From JAFALX01 sp036378495 (GTDB lineage Bacteria > Chloroflexota > Dormibacteria > Aeolococcales > Aeolococcaceae), in contig DASUWI010000069.1 of assembly GCA_036378495.1 (NCBI GenBank), forward strand, positions 1 to 53,079: a stretch of 53,079 bases of DNA, given 5' to 3'. This document shows positions 7,808 through 16,194 of this stretch, in pieces. The notes under the pieces are model-generated. The model was not told the DNA's origin, searched no databases, and saw only the letters and a program-made list of their open reading frames with translations. A program made the translations under genes and the position numbers. How positions within the stretch are numbered: the stretch's first letter is position 1; each line of letters starts with the position of its first letter.

Positions 7808-10078
7808 ATGAGCGTTCCGAGCCAACGCTCATCGCTGGTGGTGATCCGCGATGCAGCGCGCGCGTGGCGCGGCTATCCGGCGCTTGCGGCGGGAGCCCTC
7901 GGTGCGGTCGTTGTGCAACAGCTCTTCTTCACGGGCTTCGCATACAGCCTCGGTGTCATCACGACCGACGTCACCACCGCGAAGCCCGCCTCTGCCCTGG
8001 TCCCGCTGCTCGTCCTGCTGAGCGCCGGCTTCGTCCTGGCCGCGACGGCCACCGCGCTCGGTGAGCGCGCGGCGGCGAGAGCCGGGGCGAGCATCGTCAA
8101 CGGCATCCGGCGCGATCTCTACAGCCACCTGATCAGGTTGTCGCCGGCGTACTTCCTGACCACGTCGCAGTCCGAGGTGATCAACCGCTTCACCGAGGAC
8201 ATGGACAACGTCGAGAAGGGATACGTCAAGGCGTTCCTCGACACCGCGGTGCTCATTATTAGTGCCGCCATCACCGTGCCGCTGCTCTTCGTGCTCGACT
8301 GGCAGCTGGCGCTGATCACGTTCGCGCTCTTGCCCGTTGTCATCGGGCTGGTCGACCGCTTCCTGCCACGGTCGTATCAGGCCAATGACGCGCTGAGCGG
8401 ATCGGAGACCGACATCGTGGCAGCGGTGGAGGACTCGATGCGCGCCCACGAGGTCGTGCGCACCTTCCATCTCGAGAAGCTGCTCGAGCTGCGATTCGCC
8501 GGCATCCTCGGAGTGCATCATCGGCGCTCGGTGCGCGCCCGCGGGCTGTCCGCGCTGATCGGCAAGAGTGCAAGCCTCGGTGCGCTGCTGGTGCAGGTCA
8601 TCGTCATCGTCGTCGGCGCCGAGTTCGCGAGCCGCGGCCTGATCAGCATCGGATCGCTGGTGGCGTACATCACCGTGCTCGGCGTCCTTGCGAAAAACGT
8701 GTACGACTTCGCCAAGGACGATCTGCCGCTGCTGTCGGAGGCGGCGCGTGGCGCCGCCGGCGTCGACCAGCTGATGTCGGCCCCCGTGGTTGTTCGCGAC
8801 CCGGACGATGGAACGCAGCTGCAATCGGTGCGTGGGGAGATCGCATTCGACCGTGTCAGCTTCGGCTACACGCCGGACCAGCCGGTGCTCCACGACGTCT
8901 CGTTCGAGGTTCCCCCCGACACCACCGTGAGCATCGTCGGGACGAACGGATCAGGGAAGAGCACCGTGCTCAGCCTGCTCATGCGTTTCTACGACCCGCA
9001 GCGGGGTGTGGTTCGGATCGACGGCAAGGACCTCCGCACCGTCACGCAGCAGTCGTTCCGCTCGCAGATGAGCGTGGTGCTGCAGGGGAACTTCCTCTTC
9101 AACGACACGATCAGAGAGAACATCCGCATCGGCTGCCCCGAGGCGAGCGATGAGGAGACGCAGAAGGCCGCGAAGCATGCCCAGCTTCACGACTGGGTGA
9201 TGAGCCTTCCCGCCGGTTACGACACCGTGGTCGGCGAGTCCGGAGCGCGGCTGTCGGGCGGTCAGCGGCAGCGCCTCGCAGTGGCCAGAGCGCTGGTCCG
9301 CGATCCGCGGCTGCTGTTGCTCGACGAGGTCACGACGGCGCTGGATCCGGCGACCGAGGCTTCGCTCAACGACACCATTGCGCGCGTCGGTGAGGGCCGA
9401 ACGCTCATCTCCGTCACGCATCGCCTCGCCACCGCCCAGCGGTCGCATCAGATCCTCGTCTTCGATCGCGGGGTCCTCGTCGAGCGCGGGACGCACGACG
9501 AGCTGCTGGCGGCGAAGGGCACGTACCGCAGCCTGTGGGAGAAGCAGAAGGGGTTCGAGGTGAGCGGCAACGGACGTCAGGCGACGGTCGATGCGCAACG
9601 CCTGCGGCACATCGCGCTGTTGAGCGACCTCGACGACGCCACGCTTTCGCGCATCGCGGGCGGCCTCGCCTCCGAGTACTACGACGCCGACCAGGTCGTG
9701 TTGGAGGTTGGCGCGCCCGGGGATCGCTTCTATCTCATCGCCCGCGGGCGCGTACAGGTGGTCGTCACCGCGCCGGACGGGACCGAGCACGTGCTCGATA
9801 CGCTCGGTGACGGCGACTATTTCGGCGAGATGGCGCTGCTCCAGGACCGGCCGCGAACGGCAACGGTGCGGACGGTGACACCGAGCGTGTTCCTCACCAT
9901 GGGTCGCGACGAGTTCCTCAGGCTTGTGGCCTCGACACCCGGCATGATCGAGGTGCTGGAGGAGCGCATGACACAGAGCGAGCTCAACCTCGATGAATGG
10001 CGCCACCTGCTGGGACAGCGCGACGGAGCAACCGACGGCCGCGCTCGAGACCCGGACGGGGAAGCGCGCAGCGTCTGA
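7808..10078 (+). CDS. ABC exporter (TMD-NBD) with C-terminal cyclic-nucleotide-binding domain
   Basis: 756 aa. Residues about 30-310 are a six-helix exporter membrane domain. Residues about 335-575 are the nucleotide-binding domain with Walker A GTNGSGKST (Lys384), signature LSGGQ (482-486), Walker B LLLLDEVTTALD (Asp506, Glu507) and the switch histidine in SVTHRLA. All catalytic residues are intact. Residues about 600-735 form a Crp-type cNMP-binding domain with FGEMALLQDRPRTATVRT. Half-transporters of this layout work as homodimers. The fusion suggests that export is gated or tuned by cyclic nucleotide; the cargo is unknown. The ATG at 7808 is preferred over the TTG at 7724, because family similarity begins after it. 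The 3' end overlaps the next gene by 86 nt. Confidence 0.9.
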   Translation: MSVPSQRSSLVVIRDAARAWRGYPALAAGALGAVVVQQLFFTGFAYSLGVITTDVTTAKPASALVPLLVLLSAGFVLAATATALGERAAARAGASIVNGIRRDLYSHLIRLSPAYFLTTSQSEVINRFTEDMDNVEKGYVKAFLDTAVLIISAAITVPLLFVLDWQLALITFALLPVVIGLVDRFLPRSYQANDALSGSETDIVAAVEDSMRAHEVVRTFHLEKLLELRFAGILGVHHRRSVRARGLSALIGKSASLGALLVQVIVIVVGAEFASRGLISIGSLVAYITVLGVLAKNVYDFAKDDLPLLSEAARGAAGVDQLMSAPVVVRDPDDGTQLQSVRGEIAFDRVSFGYTPDQPVLHDVSFEVPPDTTVSIVGTNGSGKSTVLSLLMRFYDPQRGVVRIDGKDLRTVTQQSFRSQMSVVLQGNFLFNDTIRENIRIGCPEASDEETQKAAKHAQLHDWVMSLPAGYDTVVGESGARLSGGQRQRLAVARALVRDPRLLLLDEVTTALDPATEASLNDTIARVGEGRTLISVTHRLATAQRSHQILVFDRGVLVERGTHDELLAAKGTYRSLWEKQKGFEVSGNGRQATVDAQRLRHIALLSDLDDATLSRIAGGLASEYYDADQVVLEVGAPGDRFYLIARGRVQVVVTAPDGTEHVLDTLGDGDYFGEMALLQDRPRTATVRTVTPSVFLTMGRDEFLRLVASTPGMIEVLEERMTQSELNLDEWRHLLGQRDGATDGRARDPDGEARSV

Positions 10079-11696
10079 GCCAGTCCGGCCTCGCGGGCTC
10101 AGCCAGCTCGGCGTTGCGGCCGGGCTGCTCGCCTTCGTTGCCTCACTGACACCGTCCCTGCTGCCGCGATCATGGCTGGAGCAGGGCGCCATCTCGGGGG
10201 TGTGCAGCGCGATCGCGTACGCCATCGGTGCCGTCGCAGGCTGGAGCGCATGGCGGCTCGGCGTGCCTGCGTTGCCGGCTCGGGCGCGCCTGCGACTCTG
10301 GTTCGGGATCGCCGGCATCGCGGCGCCGGTGGTGCCGCTCGCACTGTGGCTGGGGGGCACGTGGCAGGCAGATGTCCTGCGCGCCGTGGCGATGCCGGGC
10401 ACTGGCGGGTACGTGGACGTCGGAGTCGTCGCTATTGCGGCGGTGGTGTTTCTGGCCTTGGTCGGGCTGGCCCGGTTGCTCCGCGAGTCGTGGCGTCGCA
10501 TCGTGCGCCGCCTGCGCGTGTCCATCGCGGTCTCGCGGCTTGCGAGCGCGGGGATCGTGGGCGTGATCGCGGTCCTCGTGCTGACCGGTGTGCTGTCGCG
10601 CGCGGCCGTTTCGCTCGCCGACGTCGGCTATGCGTCCCTGGACGGCGGCACCGATCGCGGGATCTACGAGCCGGCATCAGCGCTGCGCTCTGGGAGTCAC
10701 GCCTCGCTCGTGTCGTGGAGGAGCCTCGGCATCAGGGGCCGCACCTTCGTCGCGAGCGGACCGACGGCCGCTGACATCCAGCGCCTGACGGGGCGGTCTG
10801 CGATGGAGCCGATCCGTGTGTACGCGGGGACGCTGTCCGCCGGCTCGTTCGCCGCCGAAGCGAACCTGGTGCTGGAGGAGCTCGAGCGAACGGGCGCCTT
10901 TGGCCGCGCGCTCCTGGCCATGGGCACTCCGCCCGGCGAGGGCGGCCTCGACGAGTCGCTGGTCGAGCCGCTGGAGTACATGTACGGTGGCGATACGGCA
11001 GTTGCCGCGATGCAGTACTCGCATCTGCCGAGCTGGGTCTCGTTCCTGTTCGACGAGTCGCGGGCGCGAGCCAGCAGCCGCATCCTGTTCGATACGGTCT
11101 ACAAGTACTGGTCGAAGTTGCCCGAAACGCGCAGGCCGCGGCTGGTCGTGTTCGGCATGAGCCTCGGCGCCCTCGGCGCCGCAGACGCCTTCGACGGCTT
11201 GAGCGACCTCACCGCCCGTACGAGCGGCGCGCTGTTCGTGGGCACGCCGGGTGACACGGCACTGTGGCAGCGGATCACGGCAGCTCGTGCCGCAGGGAGC
11301 CCGGAGCGGCTGCCGGTCTACGGCGACGGTGCCACGGCGCGATTCGCCGCGTCGGCCGCTGACCTGCGCAGTGCCGGCGGCACGCTGCTCGCGCCGCGTG
11401 TCGTGTTTCTGCAGCACGCGTCGGATCCGATCGTGTGGTGGTCACAGCAGCTGCTCTGGAGCGATCCGCAGTGGCTGAGCGAGCCCCGCGGCCCCGGCGT
11501 CGTGGACGCGACGCGCTGGTATCCCCTCATCACGTTCGCGCAGCTGACGAACGACCTGCGCGTGGGCGGCAACGTGCCGGCCGGCTACGGCCATCACTAC
11601 GCGCCCGCTGAGGTGGTCACCGCGTGGCTGGCGATCCTCCATCCACCCGGCTGGACGGATGCGAACACCGCAGCGCTCGTGGCCTCTGGGCGCTGA
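9993..11696 (+). CDS. Membrane alpha/beta hydrolase (Abhydrolase_9 / DUF2319 type)
   Basis: 567 aa. The N-terminal half has about four to five membrane helices (LGVAAGLLAFVASL..., ISGVCSAIAYAIGAVAGW, FGIAGIAAPVVPLALWLGG, VVAIAAVVFLALVGLARLL, AGIVGVIAVLVLTGVL). The C-terminal half is an alpha/beta hydrolase with nucleophile Ser390 in FGMSLG, a signature LFVGTPGDTALW, an Asp in LQHASDPIVWWS and a His in GYGHHYAP. This pairing is the Abhydrolase_9_N plus Abhydrolase_9 architecture known from actinobacteria, substrate unknown. There is no ATG, GTG or TTG between the upstream stop and the first helix, so the start at 9993 inside the ABC gene is required; the 86-nt overlap implies tight translational coupling with the exporter. 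Confidence 0.85.
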   Translation: MNGATCWDSATEQPTAALETRTGKRAASEPVRPRGLSQLGVAAGLLAFVASLTPSLLPRSWLEQGAISGVCSAIAYAIGAVAGWSAWRLGVPALPARARLRLWFGIAGIAAPVVPLALWLGGTWQADVLRAVAMPGTGGYVDVGVVAIAAVVFLALVGLARLLRESWRRIVRRLRVSIAVSRLASAGIVGVIAVLVLTGVLSRAAVSLADVGYASLDGGTDRGIYEPASALRSGSHASLVSWRSLGIRGRTFVASGPTAADIQRLTGRSAMEPIRVYAGTLSAGSFAAEANLVLEELERTGAFGRALLAMGTPPGEGGLDESLVEPLEYMYGGDTAVAAMQYSHLPSWVSFLFDESRARASSRILFDTVYKYWSKLPETRRPRLVVFGMSLGALGAADAFDGLSDLTARTSGALFVGTPGDTALWQRITAARAAGSPERLPVYGDGATARFAASAADLRSAGGTLLAPRVVFLQHASDPIVWWSQQLLWSDPQWLSEPRGPGVVDATRWYPLITFAQLTNDLRVGGNVPAGYGHHYAPAEVVTAWLAILHPPGWTDANTAALVASGR

Positions 11697-11719
11697 CACG
11701 ACGCGGCGAAGCCCGGTCC

Positions 11720-12487
11720 TCAGACGGCGGTCCAGCCGCCGTCGATGACCAGGACCTGCCCGGTCATGTAGCTCGAAGCCGCGCTGGCCAGGAAGAGGAG
11801 TGGCCCGTCGATCTCGTCGAGCTCCGGCGTGCGCTCGAGCAGCGTGCGCGCGCGGATCGACTGAGCGAACCCTGGATCGGCGAGGAAGCCCGTCATCTCG
11901 GTGGGGAAATACCCGGGCGCCAGCGCGTTGACCCGCACCCGGCGTGAGCCCCACTGTGCGGCCAGCTGTCGCGTGAGGTTGATCACCGCGCCCTTGGTGG
12001 CGTTGTACCCGGCCATCGGACCGCGCGAGGAGACGATCCCGTAGATCGACGCAATGTTGATGACGCTGGCGCCGGAAGCGGCGAACAGCAGCGGCGCCGC
12101 GAGCCTGCACACGTCGAGAACGCTGACCAGGTTGACGTCGATGACCCTGAGCAGGTCATCGAGGGATTGGTTCTCGATCGGTCCGTCATCGCATATGCCC
12201 GCATTGTTGACGAGCACATCGAGTCTGCCGTGCGCCTGGATCCGTTCGATGAGCGCGAGCCGGTCGCCGGCATCCGTGATGTCAGCGATCACCGTTTCCA
12301 TCCGCTCTCCGCACTGGTGCGCCAGCTCCGTCAGCCGCTCTGCACGCCGAGCGGTGGCCACGACGCGTGCGCCCGCTCCATGGAGGACGCGCGCGCATCG
12401 CTCGCCGAGGCCAGACGACGCACCCGTGACGAGGGCAACTGCGCCATCGAGGCGCCAGGGGCCGGGAGCGACGGCGGCTGTGTCCAT
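11720..12487 (-). CDS. SDR-family oxidoreductase
   Basis: 255 aa, the classical short-chain dehydrogenase length. NAD(P)-binding TGASSGLG lies near residues 21-28, followed by LVNNAG (about 92-97), a catalytic serine strand VINIASIYG and YNATK with the Tyr and Lys of the active site (about residue 163-167), then APGYFPTEMT and GQVLVIDGGW at the C-terminus. ATARRAERL after the first strand suggests NADP preference. The ATG at 12487 is 2 nt past the stop of the methyltransferase gene, so both form one operon on the minus strand. A longer frame to 12793 exists only because it runs antisense-free through the neighbour; it is not supported. The substrate is unknown. Confidence 0.9.
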   Translation of the reverse strand: MDTAAVAPGPWRLDGAVALVTGASSGLGERCARVLHGAGARVVATARRAERLTELAHQCGERMETVIADITDAGDRLALIERIQAHGRLDVLVNNAGICDDGPIENQSLDDLLRVIDVNLVSVLDVCRLAAPLLFAASGASVINIASIYGIVSSRGPMAGYNATKGAVINLTRQLAAQWGSRRVRVNALAPGYFPTEMTGFLADPGFAQSIRARTLLERTPELDEIDGPLLFLASAASSYMTGQVLVIDGGWTAV

Positions 12488-12489
12488 CG

Positions 12490-13113
12490 CTACAGCCGCG
12501 TGAGCGACGTCAGCCAGGCCGCGATCTCCCCGGAATCCGGTCCGCGATCCGCCGCGTGCACGCGCGTGACCACTGCGGGGTTGAGATCGAATGTGGCCGC
12601 CTGGATGTCGTCGATGCGCCATCCCTCGGTGAACGCAGCGCGCAGCTCGGCCTGGGTCACGCGGCGTGGACCCCATGTGCCCGGCTGGCGGTCGCTGAAG
12701 CACATCACGAATGCATGACCCGCCGATCGCAGCACGCCGTGCAGGCTGCGCACGTAGCGCGCACGGTCTTCGTCGTTGAACGTGTGGAAGCACCCCGAAT
12801 CGATGGCGGTGTCGAACCCCTCGGCGAAACGGCCCAGGTCGAGCACGTCGCCAACCTCGAACTCCGCGCTCAGGCCCCGAGCTGCCGCCTTGGCGCGGGC
12901 GTGCTCGATCGCGGCCGCGGCCACGTCGACACCCACGACGTCGAGGCCCCGCGACGCGAGGTACAGCGCGTTCTCACCGGTGCCGCACCCGGCATCGAGC
13001 GCGCGCCCGGTGATCCGTCCCGCCTCGAAGAGCGTGATGAACACGCTCTGCGGCGCACCGATGTCCCATGGTGTCGTTCCCTGCAGGTAGGCGGCCTGGA
13101 ACCGCTCAGACAT
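12490..13113 (-). CDS. Class I SAM-dependent methyltransferase
   Basis: 207 aa with a Rossmann-type methyltransferase domain. The opening GTTPWDIGAPQ is typical of a thiopurine-methyltransferase-like subgroup. Motif I is ALDAGCGTGENALYLA (about 40-55), motif II VVGVDVAAAAIEHAR, then VGDVLDLG and TAIDSGCFHTF, where an Asp-Ser-Gly-Cys-Phe-His loop replaces the usual motif IV. The enzyme should transfer a methyl group from SAM to a small molecule; target unknown. It is the first gene of an operon with the SDR at 12487 and is divergent from the MASE1 kinase, with a perfect palindrome in the 76-nt intergenic space. Confidence 0.9.
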   Translation of the reverse strand: MSERFQAAYLQGTTPWDIGAPQSVFITLFEAGRITGRALDAGCGTGENALYLASRGLDVVGVDVAAAAIEHARAKAAARGLSAEFEVGDVLDLGRFAEGFDTAIDSGCFHTFNDEDRARYVRSLHGVLRSAGHAFVMCFSDRQPGTWGPRRVTQAELRAAFTEGWRIDDIQAATFDLNPAVVTRVHAADRGPDSGEIAAWLTSLTRL

Positions 13114-13126
13114 CCGAACCAGAATA

Positions 13127-13138
13127 CCCGGCGCCGGG
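13127..13138. promoter_or_regulatory. Perfect 12-bp palindrome between divergent genes
   Basis: CCCGGCGCCGGG lies in the 76-nt gap between the methyltransferase and the MASE1 kinase. It may be an operator shared by both or chance in GC-rich DNA. Confidence 0.25.
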
Positions 13139-13189
13139 CGTCCCTCAACTCGGCGGGTTCATTGAGCGGCAGGCTGGTCTTCGCCTGAG

Positions 13190-14974
13190 TTGCCCGTCGC
13201 CCCGGCGGATCGCATCATTGCGGGCGTGAGCGCCCTCACCTCGCGTCTCAGCCCTCACCTGGACCGGCGCAGCCTCGTCCGGCTCGCCATCGAGATCCTC
13301 CTCGTCGCCCTGGTGTACTGGGGCGGCGCGTGGCTCGGGCTCAGGCTCGCCTTCTCCAACCGCAACGTGACCGCCGTCTGGCCGCCCACCGGCATCGCGG
13401 TGGCGGCGCTGTTCCTGCTGGGCCCGCGGGTGTGGCCGGGAGTGTTCCTTGGGGCGCTGCTGGGCAACCTCACCAACGCGGCGCCGCTCGAAACCTCCGC
13501 CGGCATAGCGGTGGGCAACACGCTGGCTCCGGTGCTGGCGACCTACCTGCTAAGGAGCGTCGGGTTCCGGGCCACGCTCGATCGTGTCGTCGACGTCGCC
13601 GGCATCGTCGCTGCCGGCCTGTTCGGAATGCTGGTGAGCGCCAGCCTCGGGTCCACCGTGCTGCTGCTGACGGGGCAGCTCAGTGGTTCGTTCAGCAATG
13701 CCTGGACCGTCTGGTGGATCGGCGACGCGATGGGCGTCATCGTGCTCGCGCCGGTGATCTTCACGCTGGTGACCACGCGGGATCGCTGGCGGATGCCGCC
13801 GCTGCAGGCCGTGGAGGCGGTCGCCTTTCTCATCCTGATGCCGGCCGCGGCGTTCGCCTTTGTCGCGGCCAACGACCCGCTCTGGTATCTGGTCATTCCG
13901 CTCGCCCTGTGGGGCGCGTTGCGGTTCCGCCAGCCGGTCGCAGCGGTCACCGTCTTCCTGATCTCGACAGTTTCAGTCGTTGCTGTCTACAACGGGCTGG
14001 GCCCCGTCACCAATCTCCCGCTGACGACGCGGCTGGCTACGCTGCAGCTCTTCAATGCATCGCTGGCGCTGACCGTGATGCTGCTCGTCGCGCTGGCCGA
14101 CGAGCGCTCCGAGGCGTGGGACGCGCTCCAGGCATCGGCGCGTGACCTCGAGGACCGGGTTCGGGAGCGAACCGACGAGATGCTCGCAGCGCAGCGATCG
14201 GCTGCCGAAGCCACGGAGCGCGAGGCCACCAACCTTCGCGCCGCGGTGGATCGCATCAGCCGGCTGGAACGCATGAAGTCCGACTTCCTGCAGCTGGCGT
14301 CACACGAGCTGCGCGGCCCGGTGGGCATCATCCGCGGGTACCTGGAGATGCTCGCGGACGGCACCTTCGGTGAGACGCCGGCGTCGATCCAGCCGGCGAT
14401 GTCGGTGCTCGATGACAAGGCAGAGCAGATGGGGCGACTGGTGGCGCAGATGCTCGAGACCGCGCGCCTCGAGACCGATCATCCGGTCACCGAACGCCGC
14501 CCGGTCGATCTCGCCGAGCTGCTCCGCGGCGCCGTCGACTCCGCCGCCACCGTGGTGTCGTCGAAGCACCGGTTCGTGGTGGAGAACGCCGATGCCGCGG
14601 CCACCGTGTTCGCCGATCCCGACCAGGTGAACACGATCTTGACGAACCTGCTCGACAACGCCGTGCGCTACTCGCCAGACGGCTGTGAGATCAAGACACG
14701 GTTGGAGACGCGCAATGGCACCGTCGCGGTGCTCGTCTCCGACGCCGGCATCGGGATCGCACCCGAGGATGTGGGCCGGCTCTTCAAGAGCTTCAGCCGG
14801 GTGGTCACGGCGGAGAACGCGCACATCACGGGCACCGGGCTCGGGCTCTACATCTCACGAAAGCTGGCGGTGGTCAATGGGGGCGATCTCGCGGTCTCGT
14901 CGTCGCCGGGGACCGGCAGCACGTTCACGCTCACGCTGCCCGCGAGCCGGGATGGCGTCAGTCCGGATCGGTGA
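13190..14974 (+). CDS. MASE1 membrane sensor histidine kinase
   Basis: 594 aa. Residues about 25-310 are a multi-helix MASE1 sensor with the characteristic WPPTGIAVAALFLLG and WWIGDAMGVIVLAPV. A coiled coil (about 310-360) leads to the dimerisation and phosphoacceptor helix LASHELRGPVGIIRGYLEML with His372. The HATPase part has the N box TILTNLLDNAVRYSPDG, DAGIGIAPEDVGRLFKSFSR and GTGLGLYISRKL, so the kinase is complete. No receiver or response regulator is adjacent, so its partner is elsewhere. Start uncertain: TTG at 13190 or GTG at 13226. The 3' end overlaps the convergent reductase gene by 17 nt. MASE1 ligands are not known in general; they include small molecules. Confidence 0.9.
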   Translation: MPVAPADRIIAGVSALTSRLSPHLDRRSLVRLAIEILLVALVYWGGAWLGLRLAFSNRNVTAVWPPTGIAVAALFLLGPRVWPGVFLGALLGNLTNAAPLETSAGIAVGNTLAPVLATYLLRSVGFRATLDRVVDVAGIVAAGLFGMLVSASLGSTVLLLTGQLSGSFSNAWTVWWIGDAMGVIVLAPVIFTLVTTRDRWRMPPLQAVEAVAFLILMPAAAFAFVAANDPLWYLVIPLALWGALRFRQPVAAVTVFLISTVSVVAVYNGLGPVTNLPLTTRLATLQLFNASLALTVMLLVALADERSEAWDALQASARDLEDRVRERTDEMLAAQRSAAEATEREATNLRAAVDRISRLERMKSDFLQLASHELRGPVGIIRGYLEMLADGTFGETPASIQPAMSVLDDKAEQMGRLVAQMLETARLETDHPVTERRPVDLAELLRGAVDSAATVVSSKHRFVVENADAAATVFADPDQVNTILTNLLDNAVRYSPDGCEIKTRLETRNGTVAVLVSDAGIGIAPEDVGRLFKSFSRVVTAENAHITGTGLGLYISRKLAVVNGGDLAVSSSPGTGSTFTLTLPASRDGVSPDR

Positions 14975-15530
14975 CCACGCGGTAGCCGAGGTGGACAACG
15001 CCGCCGCTGAAGCGTCGTTCGTCGAGGAGCTCGAGGTGCACACGGACATCATCTGGCAGCGCTCGCAGGCCGCCTCCGACGATGACGGGCACGACGAACA
15101 GGTGACACACGTCGATCAACCGGGCGCGAAACGCGGCGGCCGCCAGCGTCGGGCCGCCGATGCTGAGGTCGCGGTCCGCTGACGACTTCATCCGCCGGAC
15201 GGCGTCCGCGTCGAAGGACCGCTCGAGATGCGTGCGTCCCGTCGTGACGGTGTCCAGCGTCGCGGAGTAGACGACCTTCTCGGCGGCCTGCCAGATCCGC
15301 GCGTAGTCGGCGTACACGTCGGTCTCGCCGGCAGCCATCTCGGCGCCGTCCCAGACGCGCATGGTCTCGTACATGCGGCGGCCGTACAGGTATGTGCCGT
15401 TCGGCCGCTCCTGCTCGTTGACGAACCGGTGCAGCTCCTCGCTGGGTGCAGCCCAGCCGAAGTCACCGCTCTCATCCGCGACGTAGCCGTCGAGGGACGC
15501 GATGGCGCTGTAGATCAGCGCGGCGGGCAT
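14958..15530 (-). CDS. RibD C-terminal / dihydrofolate-reductase-family protein (downstream copy)
   Basis: 190 aa with the DHFR-like fold of the RibD C-terminal family: ALIYSAIASLDGYVADESGDFGWA at the start (truncated here as key words SLDGYVAD), YLYGRRMYETM, RDLSIGGPTLAAAAF (nucleotide-binding glycine loop) and FVVPVIVGGGLRAL. It lacks a deaminase part, so it is not full RibD. Members reduce various pyridine- or pyrimidine-type substrates with NADPH; the specific one is unknown. It is 3 nt downstream of a paralogue, forming an operon, and its stop overlaps the kinase by 17 nt. Confidence 0.88.
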   Translation of the reverse strand: MPAALIYSAIASLDGYVADESGDFGWAAPSEELHRFVNEQERPNGTYLYGRRMYETMRVWDGAEMAAGETDVYADYARIWQAAEKVVYSATLDTVTTGRTHLERSFDADAVRRMKSSADRDLSIGGPTLAAAAFRARLIDVCHLFVVPVIVGGGLRALPDDVRVHLELLDERRFSGGVVHLGYRVVTDPD

Positions 15531-15533
15531 CGC

Positions 15534-16145
15534 TCAGTCAGCGTACGAGCCGCGGCGCACGGCTCCGTCGGGTACATAGGTGGAGATCACAACTCCGCTG
15601 CGCGTCGTCATCGTGCCGGTGGGGCGCAGCGCAGCCGCTCTGGTGGTATCCCGGAACAGCTTCTTGCCAGCTCCGACGTGAATCGGATAGTGGTACAGGC
15701 GGTACTCGTCGATGAGGTCATTGTCGATCAGCGTCTGCGCCAGTCCACCACTGCCGTGCACCTGCAGCTCGTCGCCCGGCTGAGCCTTGAGGCGCTGCAC
15801 TGCGCCGGCCACGTCGCCGCCGAGCAGCTCCGAACCCGGCCAGTCGAGCGCGGACAGCGTCGTCGACGCCACGTATTTCGGCTTCGCGTTCAGGGTGCGC
15901 GCGATCGGGTTGCCCGGGTCGGTGATCCTCGGCCAGTAGCCGGCGAAGATCTGATACGTGCGGCGGCCGAGCAGAAACGCGTCGGCGTGCTCGAACCACC
16001 GCACCACAGCGGCACCGATGTCCTCGTCGCCGTAGGCGAACTGCCACCCTCCGAGCTGGAAGCCGCCCTCGGTGTCCTCCTCGGGTCCGCCCGGAGCCTG
16101 CATCACGCCGTCGAGCGTGAGAAACGTCTGCAAGGTCAGTCGCAT
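15534..16145 (-). CDS. RibD C-terminal / dihydrofolate-reductase-family protein (upstream copy)
   Basis: 203 aa. The start MRLTLQTFLTLDGVMQAPGG gives the family's LDGVMQAPGG loop, followed by FLLGRRTYQIFAGYWP (substrate and cofactor loop), LQVHGSGGLAQTL (glycine loop) and YPIHVGAGKKLF. The ATG at 16145 has AGAGGAGG six nucleotides upstream, settling the start. It and the next gene are probably a duplication with divergence. The gene is divergent from the GH5 gene. Confidence 0.9.
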   Translation of the reverse strand: MRLTLQTFLTLDGVMQAPGGPEEDTEGGFQLGGWQFAYGDEDIGAAVVRWFEHADAFLLGRRTYQIFAGYWPRITDPGNPIARTLNAKPKYVASTTLSALDWPGSELLGGDVAGAVQRLKAQPGDELQVHGSGGLAQTLIDNDLIDEYRLYHYPIHVGAGKKLFRDTTRAAALRPTGTMTTRSGVVISTYVPDGAVRRGSYAD

Positions 16146-16194
16146 CGCGTGCCTCCTCTGTGAAGCGGTCCATGATGAGGCAGAGGATCGCGAG

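Noticed and set aside
12488..12793. Upstream extension of the SDR gene to 357 aa
   Set aside because: It reads through the methyltransferase gene in another frame; the ATG at 12487 starts the family fold.
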